Source of the DNA: Aureimonas sp. Leaf324
GTDB taxonomy: Bacteria; Pseudomonadota; Alphaproteobacteria; Rhizobiales; Rhizobiaceae
NCBI RefSeq assembly: GCF_001423245.1
Contig: NZ_LMOH01000012.1
Span: forward strand, 311,970 to 375,969
Reading direction: 5' to 3'
DNA length: 64,000 nt
Shown here: positions 8,138 through 16,133 of the stretch, in pieces
How the letters are laid out: each line of letters opens with the position of its first letter
Position numbering within the stretch: position 1 is the first letter of the stretch
Translations under genes and position numbers: made by a program
Notes under the pieces: generated by a model
What the model saw: the letters and a program-made list of their open reading frames with translations, nothing else
What the model was told of the DNA's origin: nothing
Database searches by the model: none

Positions 8138-8845
8138 TCAGCGCGCGCGCTGGCCGAAGAGAACGCTCTGGGCGTTCTTGTCCTGCGCGAGGTTCAGCCG
8201 CTCGCGCTCCTCCTTGCCGACGGCCAGCCCCTTCTCGACCGCCGGACGGGCGTTCAGCGTCTCGAACCAGCGCTTCAGGTTGGGGAAGTCGTCAAGGTTC
8301 TGCCCCTGGTTCTTGTGCGGGACGATCCAGCCGACGCAGGCCATGTCGGCGATCGAATACTCGTCGGCCAGGAACTCGCGGTCCTGAAGCCGCTTGTTCA
8401 TGACGCCGTACAAGCGATTGACCTCGTTGGTGTATCGGTCGATGCCGTAGGCGATCTTCTCCGGCGCATACTGACGGAAGTGATGCGCCTGTCCCGCCAT
8501 CGGCCCGAGACCCCCGACCTGCCAGAACAGCCACTCGTCCACCGCGACGCGCCGGCGCTCGTCGGTCGGATAGTAGCGGCCGAACTTGCGCGCGAGGTAC
8601 TGGAGAATCGCGCCGGACTCGAAGACCGAGATCGGCTGGCCGCCCGGGCCTTCGGGATCGACGATCGCCGGCATCCGGTTGTTCGGCGCGATCGCCAGGA
8701 ACTCCGGCTTGAACTGGTCGCCGGCGCCGATGTTCACGAGCTTCAGATCGTAGGGGACGCCGAGTTCCTCCAGAAGGATCGACACCTTCCAGCCGTTCGG
8801 CGTCGGCCAGTAGTGCAGTTCGATGGACTTCGTTTGCTCGACCAT
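8138..8845 (-). CDS. Glutathione S-transferase family protein (YfcG-like)
   Basis: A 235-residue cytosolic protein with an N-terminal thioredoxin-like GSH-binding domain (ELHYWPTPNGWKVSILLEELGVPYDLKLVNIG) and a helical C-terminal domain. The TPNGWK motif, NNRMPAIVDPEG and the FESGAILQYLARKFG segment match the Nu-class/YfcG branch, whose E. coli members are disulfide-bond reductases working with glutathione and lacking the catalytic Ser or Cys of other classes. The start at 8845 (MVEQTKSIELHYW) agrees with the family. It ends 4 bases from the convergent acyltransferase gene and is transcribed alone. The physiological substrate is unknown. Confidence 0.87.
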   Translation of the reverse strand: MVEQTKSIELHYWPTPNGWKVSILLEELGVPYDLKLVNIGAGDQFKPEFLAIAPNNRMPAIVDPEGPGGQPISVFESGAILQYLARKFGRYYPTDERRRVAVDEWLFWQVGGLGPMAGQAHHFRQYAPEKIAYGIDRYTNEVNRLYGVMNKRLQDREFLADEYSIADMACVGWIVPHKNQGQNLDDFPNLKRWFETLNARPAVEKGLAVGKEERERLNLAQDKNAQSVLFGQRAR

Positions 8846-9030
8846 GCGGCCTCCAGACTGTCTCGTCGACGCCGAACCTCGCGCGTCGTCGCATCAGGTG
8901 GGGCGGAAGCGACCGCTTGGCGAGCGAGGACAGGACAGACACTGCGTGAACGCCCGCTGAACGGTGACGCCAGCCCGAATTCAGCTTGGGCACGCAAAGA
9001 TCGCGCGTCGCAGATTTATGGGAGAGTGCC

Positions 9031-9180
9031 ATGATCGTCCGCCTGTCCGTTGTCACCTCGCTGCTCGCCCTCTTCGCCGTCAGCTTCTCGACGTTGGTGG
9101 AGCGCGACCGCGCCGCGCACAGCCCGGTCGCGACCGTCAGCCACGGCTGCTACGACCAGGGTGCCGTCTGCGTTCGCTGA
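9031..9180 (+). CDS. Small membrane or secreted protein, hypothetical
   Basis: A 49-residue frame with a GGGAGAG ribosome site 4 bases before ATG 9031. The N-terminus MIVRLSVVTSLLALFAVSFS is a signal peptide or membrane anchor, followed by a short polar tail containing two cysteines (HGCYDQGAVCVR). It lies just upstream of the AMP nucleosidase gene in the same direction. I do not recognise a family. The signal-like start and ribosome site support translation; the small size keeps the call tentative. Confidence 0.45.
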   Translation: MIVRLSVVTSLLALFAVSFSTLVERDRAAHSPVATVSHGCYDQGAVCVR

Positions 9181-9218
9181 CCCATTTCGCCTGTCACGGT
9201 CCTCCGCTAGAAAGGGCC

Positions 9219-10718
9219 ATGACCGACCGTTTCGCGCAGCCCGCCCCCGAACCCCTGACGCCTCCGTCGATCGCGGCGAAGGCCTTTCTCGATGCGGAGG
9301 CAGCGGTCGAAGCCCTGCGGCGCATCTACGCCGCCTCGGTCGAATTCCTGTGCGAGAGCTTCGACGAGGTGCTGGAGACCAGCGACACGTCGCGCCGCTA
9401 CCGGGCCTTCTACCCGCAGGTCGCGATCCGCACGGCGGGCCACGCGCGCGTCGATTCGCGCCTGTCCTTCGGCTTCGTCCCCGGCCCCGGCCACTACGCC
9501 ACCACGATCACCCGTCCGGAGCTCTTCGGCGACTATCTCGTCCAGCAGTTCGAGCAGCTTCTGAAAAACCACGGCCAGCCGATCGAGGTCGGCCTGTCGA
9601 AGACCCCGATCCCGCTGCATTTCGCGCTGCCGGAAGGAACCTATGTCGACGGGGCGCGGGCCGAACGCCTCGACAAGCCGCTGCGCGACATCTTCGACGT
9701 GCCCGACCTCGAGGCCACCGACGACCGGATCGTCAACGGCAACTTCGTGCCGAAGCCTGGCGAGCCGCTGCCGCTGGCGCCCTTCACGGCGCAGCGTGTG
9801 GACTACTCGCTCCTGCGCCTCGCGCACTACACGGCGACCAGCCCGCAGCACTTTCAGAACTTCGTGCTCTTCACGAACTACCAGTTCTATGTCGATGAAT
9901 TCTGCGCCATGGCGCGCTCGCTGATGGAGGATGGCGGCCACGGCTACGAGAGCTTCGTCGAGCCGGGCAACGTGGTCACCCTGGCGGGCGCCACCGAACC
10001 GGAGCGCGGCCTCGCGCCCCAGCGCCTGCCGCAGATGCCCGCCTACCACCTGACGCGGCCGGGCTCGAACGGCATCACCATGATCAACATCGGCGTCGGG
10101 CCGTCGAACGCCAAGACGATCACCGACCACGTCGCGGTGCTGCGCCCCCACGCCTGGCTGATGCTCGGGCACTGCGCCGGCCTTCGCAACACGCAGGCGC
10201 TCGGTGACTATGTCCTCGCCCACGCCTATGTCCGCGAAGACCATGTGCTGGATGCCGACCTGCCCGCCTGGGTCCCGATCCCGCCGCTCGCCGAGGTGCA
10301 GGTCGCGCTGGAACAGGCCGTCGCCGACGTGACAGGGCTCGAGGGCTACGATCTCAAGCGCATCATGCGCACCGGCACGGTGGCCACGATCGATAACCGC
10401 AACTGGGAGCTGCGCGACCAGACCGAGCCGGTGGAGCGCCTGTCGAAGTCTCGCGCCGTCGCGCTCGACATGGAATCGGCGACCATCGCGGCCAACGGCT
10501 ATCGCCTACGCGTGCCCTACGGCACGCTCCTCTGCGTGTCCGACAAGCCGCTGCACGGCGAACTGAAGCTGCCCGGCATGGCGACCGAATTCTACAAGCG
10601 GCAGGTGGCGCAGCATCTCCAGATCGGCATCCGCGCGATGCAGAGCCTCGCCGACATGCCGGTCGAGCGCCTTCATTCGCGCAAGCTGCGGTCCTTCTTC
10701 GAGTCGGCGTTCCAGTAG
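9219..10718 (+). CDS. amn: AMP nucleosidase
   Basis: A 499-residue cytoplasmic enzyme that hydrolyses AMP to adenine and ribose 5-phosphate and so adjusts adenylate pools. The N-terminal AMP nucleosidase-specific domain (residues about 20-180, with YRAFYPQVAIRTAGHARVDS) precedes a purine nucleoside phosphorylase-like catalytic domain. Visible motifs are NIGVGPSNAKTITDHVAVLRP, LMLGHCAGLRNTQALGDYVL and, near the C-terminus, VALDMESATIAANGYR, the Glu-containing ribose/base site of this superfamily. AAAGGG lies 3 bases before ATG 9219. Length matches the E. coli enzyme (about 480). The gene is followed after 18 bases by the EEP hydrolase gene, possibly in one transcript. Confidence 0.95.
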   Translation: MTDRFAQPAPEPLTPPSIAAKAFLDAEAAVEALRRIYAASVEFLCESFDEVLETSDTSRRYRAFYPQVAIRTAGHARVDSRLSFGFVPGPGHYATTITRPELFGDYLVQQFEQLLKNHGQPIEVGLSKTPIPLHFALPEGTYVDGARAERLDKPLRDIFDVPDLEATDDRIVNGNFVPKPGEPLPLAPFTAQRVDYSLLRLAHYTATSPQHFQNFVLFTNYQFYVDEFCAMARSLMEDGGHGYESFVEPGNVVTLAGATEPERGLAPQRLPQMPAYHLTRPGSNGITMINIGVGPSNAKTITDHVAVLRPHAWLMLGHCAGLRNTQALGDYVLAHAYVREDHVLDADLPAWVPIPPLAEVQVALEQAVADVTGLEGYDLKRIMRTGTVATIDNRNWELRDQTEPVERLSKSRAVALDMESATIAANGYRLRVPYGTLLCVSDKPLHGELKLPGMATEFYKRQVAQHLQIGIRAMQSLADMPVERLHSRKLRSFFESAFQ

Positions 10719-10736
10719 GCGCCGGTCGCTCGCATC

Positions 10737-11708
10737 ATGACAAGGGTTCGGTGGCACCGCGTGGTGAACGTCCTTCTTTTCGGCGCCGCGCTGTTTCTGG
10801 TGCTTGGCTTCCTCGGCGGCTTCGCGCGTCCGCTCGACACGTTCTCGCACTTCCGCGCCCATGCCGCGGCCGCGCTCCTCGCCCTCTCGATCCTCAGCCT
10901 TTTCCTCGGCCACTGGGTCGGCAGCGCGGTCGGCCTCGTCGTGGCGGGTGTTTCGCTATGGAGCGTCGCGCCCTACGTCCTGCCGATGCGGCCCGAGCCG
11001 GGGGATGGGAGACCCGTCTACACGCTACTCCAGATGAACCTTCTCTGGAACGCCGGCGACCGGGCGGAAGCGATCCGGCGGATCGCCGAGACGCGGCCCG
11101 ACATCATCACCCTGCAGGAACTGACCGGCGACTGGCGCGAGGCGCTCGCCCCGCTGGAGGCGAGCTACCCCCATCAGGCCGTGTGTTTGGAGGCCGACGG
11201 CTTCCACGGCGATTCCGCCATTCTCTCGCGCCGTCCCTTCGTGGAAGGCTCGACGCCGATCTGCGATGTCGGCGACTCGCTCGCCGCCGCGCGCATCGAT
11301 CTCAACGGCACCGCCGTCACCATCGCCTCGCACCACCAGCTCTGGCCCTGGCCGCGTAGCCAATGGCGGCGCTTCGACAGCGCGCGCGAGATGCTCGCCG
11401 CCCTGCCGGCGCCGCTGATCCTGGCGGGCGACTTCAACGCCGCCGGCTGGAGCGCCTTCCTCGATACGTATGCGAAGACGACGAACACGCGCGTTGTGCA
11501 AGGCATCGGGCCGACGTGGATGCTCGAAGGCCTGCCGGCGGAAGCCGCGCGGCTCGTCGGTCTCGGAATCGACAATCTCCTCGCCTCGCCGACGATCACG
11601 ATCCACAGCGTCGAGCGGCCGGCGGCGACGGCCTCCGACCACCTTCCGGTCCTCGTGCGGTTCTCGGTCGCGCTTGAAGCCGAGACGACCGCGGTCGCCG
11701 CCCGCTGA
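10737..11708 (+). CDS. Endonuclease/exonuclease/phosphatase family membrane protein
   Basis: A 323-residue protein with about three hydrophobic helices in the first 90 residues and a C-terminal EEP domain facing the periplasm by prediction. EEP motifs are complete: LLQMNLLWNAG, ITLQELTGDW (catalytic Glu), SAILSR, ILAGDFNAAGWS (Asp-Asn pair) and ATASDHLPVLV (Asp-His dyad). This superfamily includes DNases, sphingomyelinases and inositol phosphatases; the membrane-tethered bacterial branch has no settled substrate. Probably cotranscribed with amn. It converges on the ETF-QO gene with a 20-base gap and no clear terminator. Confidence 0.86.
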   Translation: MTRVRWHRVVNVLLFGAALFLVLGFLGGFARPLDTFSHFRAHAAAALLALSILSLFLGHWVGSAVGLVVAGVSLWSVAPYVLPMRPEPGDGRPVYTLLQMNLLWNAGDRAEAIRRIAETRPDIITLQELTGDWREALAPLEASYPHQAVCLEADGFHGDSAILSRRPFVEGSTPICDVGDSLAAARIDLNGTAVTIASHHQLWPWPRSQWRRFDSAREMLAALPAPLILAGDFNAAGWSAFLDTYAKTTNTRVVQGIGPTWMLEGLPAEAARLVGLGIDNLLASPTITIHSVERPAATASDHLPVLVRFSVALEAETTAVAAR

Positions 11709-11728
11709 GGCAGGCGGGCGAACCCGCC

Positions 11729-13387
11729 TCACATCGTGCCGTAGACCGGCCCTTCGGCGCCCTGCGGCGGGACCCAGGTGATGTTGCCGTTCGGATCCTT
11801 GATGTCGCACGTCTTGCAGTGGACGCAGTTCTGCGCGTTGATCTGGTAGCGCGGCGCGTCCGCACCCTCCTCGATCCACTCGTAGACGCCGGCCGGGCAG
11901 TAGCGCTGCGACAGGCCGGCATAGACGTCGTGCTCGGACGCCTTCTGCAGGTGCATATCCTTCACCTTGAGATGGACCGGCTGGTCCTCCTCGTGGTTGG
12001 TGTTGGACAGGAACACCGACGAGGTCTTGTCGAAGGTCAGCACGCCGTCGGGCTTCGGATAGGCGATCGGCTTGTGCTTGGCCACCGGCTCGGTCGCGGC
12101 CGCGTCGGTCTTGCCGTGCTTTAGCGTGCCGAACAGCGAGCGGCCAATCAGCTGGTGCGCCCACATGTCGAGGCCACCGGCGACGATGCCGAGCGCGGTG
12201 CCGTATTTCGACCAGAGCGGCTTGACGTTGCGCACGCGGAAGAGATCGCGCCCGATCGGCGACGAACGCCAGCCGGCCTCGTAGGGGGCTAGCTCGTCCT
12301 GCGCGCGGCCCGACGCGATCGCTTCGGCGGCGGCCTCGGCGGCCTGCATTCCGCTGGAGATCGCGTTGTGCACGCCCTTGATGCGCGGCACGTTGACGAA
12401 GCCGGCCGAGCAGCCGAGGAGCGCGCCGCCCGGGAAGACGAGCTTCGGCACCGACTGGTAGCCGCCCTCCGAGATCGCCCGCGCGCCGTAGGACAGGCGC
12501 TTACCGCCTTCGAGCAACTCGGCGATGTCCGGATGCGTCTTGAAGCGCTGGAACTCCTCGAACGGATTGAGATAGGGGTTCGCGTAGTTCAGGTGGACTA
12601 CGAAGCCGACGTAAACCTGATTGTTCTCGAGGTGGTAGAGGAACGAGCCACCGCCGGTCTTCCTATCGAGCGGCCAGCCGAACGAGTGCTGGATCAGCCC
12701 GGGCTTCGCCTTGGCCGGGTCGATCTGCCAGAGTTCCTTGATGCCGATGCCGAACTTCGGCGCGTCGGCTTCCCTTGCGAGGTCGAAGCGCGCGATCAGC
12801 TGCTTGGCGAGCGAGCCACGCACGCCTTCGCCGATCAGCACGTACTTGCCGATCAGTTCCATGCCCGGCTGGTAGTTCGGGCCCGGCTCGCCCGAACGCT
12901 CGATCCCCATGTCGCCGGTGGCGACGCCGCGCACGGCCCCCGCCTCGTCGAACAGGATCTCGCTGGCCGCAAAGCCCGGATAGATCTCGACGCCGAGCGC
13001 TTCGGCCTTCTCCGCCAGCCATTTGCAGACGAGACCAAGCGAGACGACGTAGTTGTCGTGGTTGTCCATGAGCTTCGGCAGGCCGAAATTCGGCAGGCGC
13101 ACCGAGCCGTGGGGGCCGTAGACGTAGAACTTGTCGGCCGTCACGCGCTGGCGGATCGGCGTCTCCTCGGAACGCCACTCCGGCAGGAGCGTGTCGAGCG
13201 AGGACGGGTCGAGCACGCAGCCGGACAGGATATGCGCGCCGACCTCGGAGCCCTTCTCCAGGACGACGACGGACAGGTCGGGGTTCACCTGCTTCAGACG
13301 GATCGCGGCCGACAGGCCCGCCGGGCCCGCCCCCACGATGACCACGTCGAACTCCATCGACTCGCGCTCGGCGGCTGTCTCTGACAC
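11729..13387 (-). CDS. Electron transfer flavoprotein-ubiquinone oxidoreductase
   Basis: A 552-residue inner-membrane-associated flavoprotein that passes electrons from ETF (fatty acid and amino acid dehydrogenation) to ubiquinone. It has the FAD Rossmann motif GAGPAGLSAAIRL (from residue 19), a GEGVRGSLAKQLI segment, and a C-terminal 4Fe-4S site with C497, C521, C524 and C527 (YCPAGVYEW and CVHCKTCDIKDP). I choose the GTG start at 13387 (VSETAAERESMEFDVV): GAGGGAGG lies about 8 bases upstream and the N-terminus matches rhizobial orthologues. An ATG at 13471 would add 28 unrelated residues. The etfAB genes are not in the window. Divergent from the uracil-DNA glycosylase gene. Confidence 0.95.
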   Translation of the reverse strand: MSETAAERESMEFDVVIVGAGPAGLSAAIRLKQVNPDLSVVVLEKGSEVGAHILSGCVLDPSSLDTLLPEWRSEETPIRQRVTADKFYVYGPHGSVRLPNFGLPKLMDNHDNYVVSLGLVCKWLAEKAEALGVEIYPGFAASEILFDEAGAVRGVATGDMGIERSGEPGPNYQPGMELIGKYVLIGEGVRGSLAKQLIARFDLAREADAPKFGIGIKELWQIDPAKAKPGLIQHSFGWPLDRKTGGGSFLYHLENNQVYVGFVVHLNYANPYLNPFEEFQRFKTHPDIAELLEGGKRLSYGARAISEGGYQSVPKLVFPGGALLGCSAGFVNVPRIKGVHNAISSGMQAAEAAAEAIASGRAQDELAPYEAGWRSSPIGRDLFRVRNVKPLWSKYGTALGIVAGGLDMWAHQLIGRSLFGTLKHGKTDAAATEPVAKHKPIAYPKPDGVLTFDKTSSVFLSNTNHEEDQPVHLKVKDMHLQKASEHDVYAGLSQRYCPAGVYEWIEEGADAPRYQINAQNCVHCKTCDIKDPNGNITWVPPQGAEGPVYGTM

Positions 13388-13545
13388 GGGCAACGTCCTC
13401 CCTCGGATCGAGTCTGGAATAGGTCCAAATGGTTGAGGCCGCTCATACAGGAGATTTCCCGGAAGCGACACGCGACATTCTTACGTAAACGTCATCGGCG
13501 GTGACGAATGCGTGCGTTTCCATTGGATCGCCGGTATGGTGCGGC

Positions 13546-14421
13546 ATGTCTATAACCGACGCGACAGCTCCCTTGGACGAATGGCGTGCCGTGCTGGCCT
13601 GGTACGAACAGGCCGGCATCTCCACCTTCGTCGGCGAGACGCCGCGCGATCGTTTCGCCGAGACCGAGGCGGAGGCATCGCGGCGACGGAGCCCCGCGGC
13701 GGAAGCAAAACCGAAGCCGGCGCAGCCCCCCGCCCCGGCCACCCGTCCGGCGGTCGCCGCCCGTCCCGCCCCCATCGCGCCCGATGCCGACGCGACGTCG
13801 GCGGCGGATGCGCGAGATCAGGCGGTGCGCGCGCAGACCCTTGGTGAGTTGCGCGAGATGCTGGCCGCGTTCACGGGCTGCGGGCTCCGGCAGACGGCCA
13901 AGAATCTCGTCTTCGGAAACGGCGCCGAGGATGCCGACGTGATGTTCGTCGGCGAGGCGCCGGGGCGCGACGAGGATCTCGCGGGCGAGCCGTTCGTTGG
14001 CAAATCCGGCCAGCTTCTCAACCGGATGCTGGCGACGATCGGGATCGAGCGGGACGCCGTGCGTGTCACCAACACCGTACCGTGGCGGCCGCCCGGCAAC
14101 CGCGCCCCGACGCCGGCCGAGACGGAAGCGTGCCTCCCCTTCACGCTGCGCCACATCGAGCTCGTCCGCCCGCGCGTCGTCGTGTCGGTCGGCTCGTCGT
14201 CCTGCCGCGCGCTGCTTCGCACCGATGAAGGCATCACCCGCCTACGGGGGCGCTGGCTCAGCCTGACGACACCCGGCGGTCTTGAACTGCCGGTCCTGCC
14301 GATCCTGCATCCCGCCTTCCTTCTGCGCCAGCCGATGCAGAAGCGCCTCGCATGGCGCGACCTGCAGACGCTACGGGACAAGCTCGCTGAACCGGCGACA
14401 CCCCATCGAAACAATATGTGA
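13546..14421 (+). CDS. Uracil-DNA glycosylase (family 4-like, alphaproteobacterial type)
   Basis: A 291-residue base-excision repair enzyme. The first 95 residues hold a linker rich in Pro, Ala and Lys. The catalytic domain follows: GCGLRQTAKNLVFGNG, motif A GEAPGRDEDLAGEPFVGKSGQLL (residues 136-158), NTVPWRPPGNRAPTPAE and motif B ILHPAFLL (H255). Canonical family 4 enzymes carry a 4Fe-4S cluster; here the cysteine usually found in the N-V-V-K-C-R-P-P motif is Trp (W180), and only one Cys is seen at the N-terminal ligand pair, so the cluster is probably lost. An Fe-S-free glycosylase class has been described from Bradyrhizobium, and this protein may belong to it. ATG 13546 has only a weak ribosome site. 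Confidence 0.85.
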   Translation: MSITDATAPLDEWRAVLAWYEQAGISTFVGETPRDRFAETEAEASRRRSPAAEAKPKPAQPPAPATRPAVAARPAPIAPDADATSAADARDQAVRAQTLGELREMLAAFTGCGLRQTAKNLVFGNGAEDADVMFVGEAPGRDEDLAGEPFVGKSGQLLNRMLATIGIERDAVRVTNTVPWRPPGNRAPTPAETEACLPFTLRHIELVRPRVVVSVGSSSCRALLRTDEGITRLRGRWLSLTTPGGLELPVLPILHPAFLLRQPMQKRLAWRDLQTLRDKLAEPATPHRNNM

Positions 14422-14538
14422 CGCTTATCGTTTTTTGTGAAACCCGGACGTGTGCCGTGCGTTAACGGGGCGGACTAACGGTGAAGCCGGCTGCCGAAGG
14501 GAGCGACCGGCGCCAGTCAACGATGAGGAGTTTCGATC

Positions 14539-14874
14539 ATGAAGACCAAAGCCATGATCGCAGCCGCCCTGATCGCCACCACGGGCCTTGCAGGCTCGGC
14601 GATGGCCCAGCAGACCAAACACGTCATGACGGGTCAGGAGAAGGCCGTTCGTTACCAGCACGACCGGCAGGAGAAGATGTGGGACCAGCAGCGCAAGCAG
14701 GGCGTACGCTCGGCCGACAGCGCGACCTACGGTGCCCCGAACCGGCAGAGCTACGGTCGGTCGCAGGCCCAGCAACCGGAGGACGCAGCGCCGTCCAGCT
14801 TCGGCATTCCGGGGTCGGGTGCTGCCTTCTACAACTACAACAAGGGCAGCAAGAACTGGTACTTCGGGTACTGA
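14539..14874 (+). CDS. Small secreted protein, hypothetical
   Basis: A 111-residue exported protein. Residues 1-23 form a signal peptide (MKTKAMIAAALIATTGLAG, cleavage after AMA). The mature part is polar and low in complexity: a Gln/Lys/Arg-rich helix (VRYQHDRQEKMWDQQRKQG) followed by a Tyr/Ser/Gln/Gly-rich tail ending NYNKGSKNWYFGY. I do not recognise a domain. GAGGAG lies 10 bases before the ATG. The gene stands alone and is followed by a strong intrinsic terminator, so it is a separate transcription unit and probably well expressed. An envelope-associated role is a guess from the signal peptide. Confidence 0.7.
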   Translation: MKTKAMIAAALIATTGLAGSAMAQQTKHVMTGQEKAVRYQHDRQEKMWDQQRKQGVRSADSATYGAPNRQSYGRSQAQQPEDAAPSSFGIPGSGAAFYNYNKGSKNWYFGY

Positions 14875-14899
14875 GTTCCTGACGTCTCGAACAGCGACG

Positions 14900-14927
14900 G
14901 GGCGCGAACCTTTGAGGGTTCGTGCCC
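14900..14927 (+). terminator. Rho-independent terminator
   Basis: GGGCGCGAACC (14900-14910) pairs with GGTTCGTGCCC (14917-14927) as an 11-base stem with one G-T pair and a 6-base loop, followed by TTTCTC. It lies 25 bases after the small secreted gene and faces the convergent DMT exporter gene. Confidence 0.8.
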
Positions 14928-14931
14928 TTTC

Positions 14932-15882
14932 TCATGTTTGGGGCGGCGAGGCGCTGCGCGCGCGGCGGCGCTCGAGGCCGAGCCGGTGCTCGCGCAGGAT
15001 GATGAAGACGCCAGCCGACACGACGATGGTCGCGCCGATCAGCGTCGTCGGGCTCGCGACCTCGCCGAACACCGTCGCTCCGATCGTGACCGCCATCAGC
15101 ATTGATGTGTATTCGAACGGCGCGATGGTGGAGGCTTCCGCATAGCGGTAGCAGGCCGTCAGCAGGAGTTGTCCGACGCCGCCGAAGATGCCGGCGAGGA
15201 TCAGGAGCGTCGCCTGCCAGGGGGTCGGCCAGACCCAGCCGAACGGGAGGCTGACGAGCGCGATGACGCTTGAGCACAGCGAAAAATAGACCACGATCGT
15301 CGTCGTCGGCTCGGTGCGCACGAGGCGACGGACCTGGATCATCGCGACCGCCGCAAACGCCGCCCCCGCGAGCGAGGCCAGCATGCCGAGCCGCTCCTCG
15401 TTCGACAGGGTGCCGAGGTCGAGCGAGAAGTTCGGCGCGATCACCACCACGATCCCGCACAGGCCGACGAGGACCGCGGTCCAGCGGAAGCGCCCAACCT
15501 GCTCGCGCAGGATGATCGCCGCGAACACCACGGTCAGGAGCGGCGAGGCGTAGGAGATCGTGATCCATTCGGGATACGGCAGCCGGCCGATCGCATAGAA
15601 GCCGAGCGCCATCGACGTGACCCCGATGGCGCCGCGCACGAAATGGCCGCCGATGTCGCGCGTGTGGAAGGCCGTCCGCAGGGTGCCGAGCCAGCAGAGG
15701 TAGGCGAGCACCGGCACCATCGCGAAGAAGGAGCGGAAGAAGACGAGCTGCCCGGCCGGAATGTCGGTGCCGAGCGCCTTCAGCGACGTCTGCATGCCCA
15801 CGAACACAGTGACCGAGACCACTTTCAGGCCGATGCCCAGCATGGGCTTGAGGGCGGGCGCGTGGTGCAGCGGGGCGTTCAT
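14932..15882 (-). CDS. DMT superfamily (EamA) transporter
   Basis: A 316-residue inner-membrane protein with about ten hydrophobic segments in two similar halves, each an EamA repeat. Visible family patterns are PAGQLVFFRSFFAMVPVL, GFYAIGRLPYPEWITISYASPLL..FAAIILREQVG in the first half and YRYAEASTIAPFEYTSMLMAVTIGATVFGEV in the second. Such carriers export small metabolites (amino acids, nucleosides, SAM) driven by the proton gradient; the substrate cannot be read from sequence. The N-terminus MNAPLHHAPALKPMLGIGLK fits. It stands alone between a convergent and a divergent gene. Confidence 0.88.
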   Translation of the reverse strand: MNAPLHHAPALKPMLGIGLKVVSVTVFVGMQTSLKALGTDIPAGQLVFFRSFFAMVPVLAYLCWLGTLRTAFHTRDIGGHFVRGAIGVTSMALGFYAIGRLPYPEWITISYASPLLTVVFAAIILREQVGRFRWTAVLVGLCGIVVVIAPNFSLDLGTLSNEERLGMLASLAGAAFAAVAMIQVRRLVRTEPTTTIVVYFSLCSSVIALVSLPFGWVWPTPWQATLLILAGIFGGVGQLLLTACYRYAEASTIAPFEYTSMLMAVTIGATVFGEVASPTTLIGATIVVSAGVFIILREHRLGLERRRARSASPPQT

Positions 15883-16133
15883 GGCGGCGGATCGACTTCG
15901 GCTGGAACAGGCGCGACCTTCGCGCCTCGGACGGGGCGATCGCCATCATGCCCGTCATGCAGGATGGCTACGGCGCACTCTTAGGCGCGCCCGTCCTGCG
16001 GGTCGAGGCCCCAAACGTTCACCACGCCTCACCTTTCGCGACGAAGGGCGCGGGGGCGTGAACGCGGTTTGCCGTTGGCAAGCGCCGGCATGGCGACTAT
16101 CCCGGTCGGATCGAGATGGGAAAGGCACGAGCC

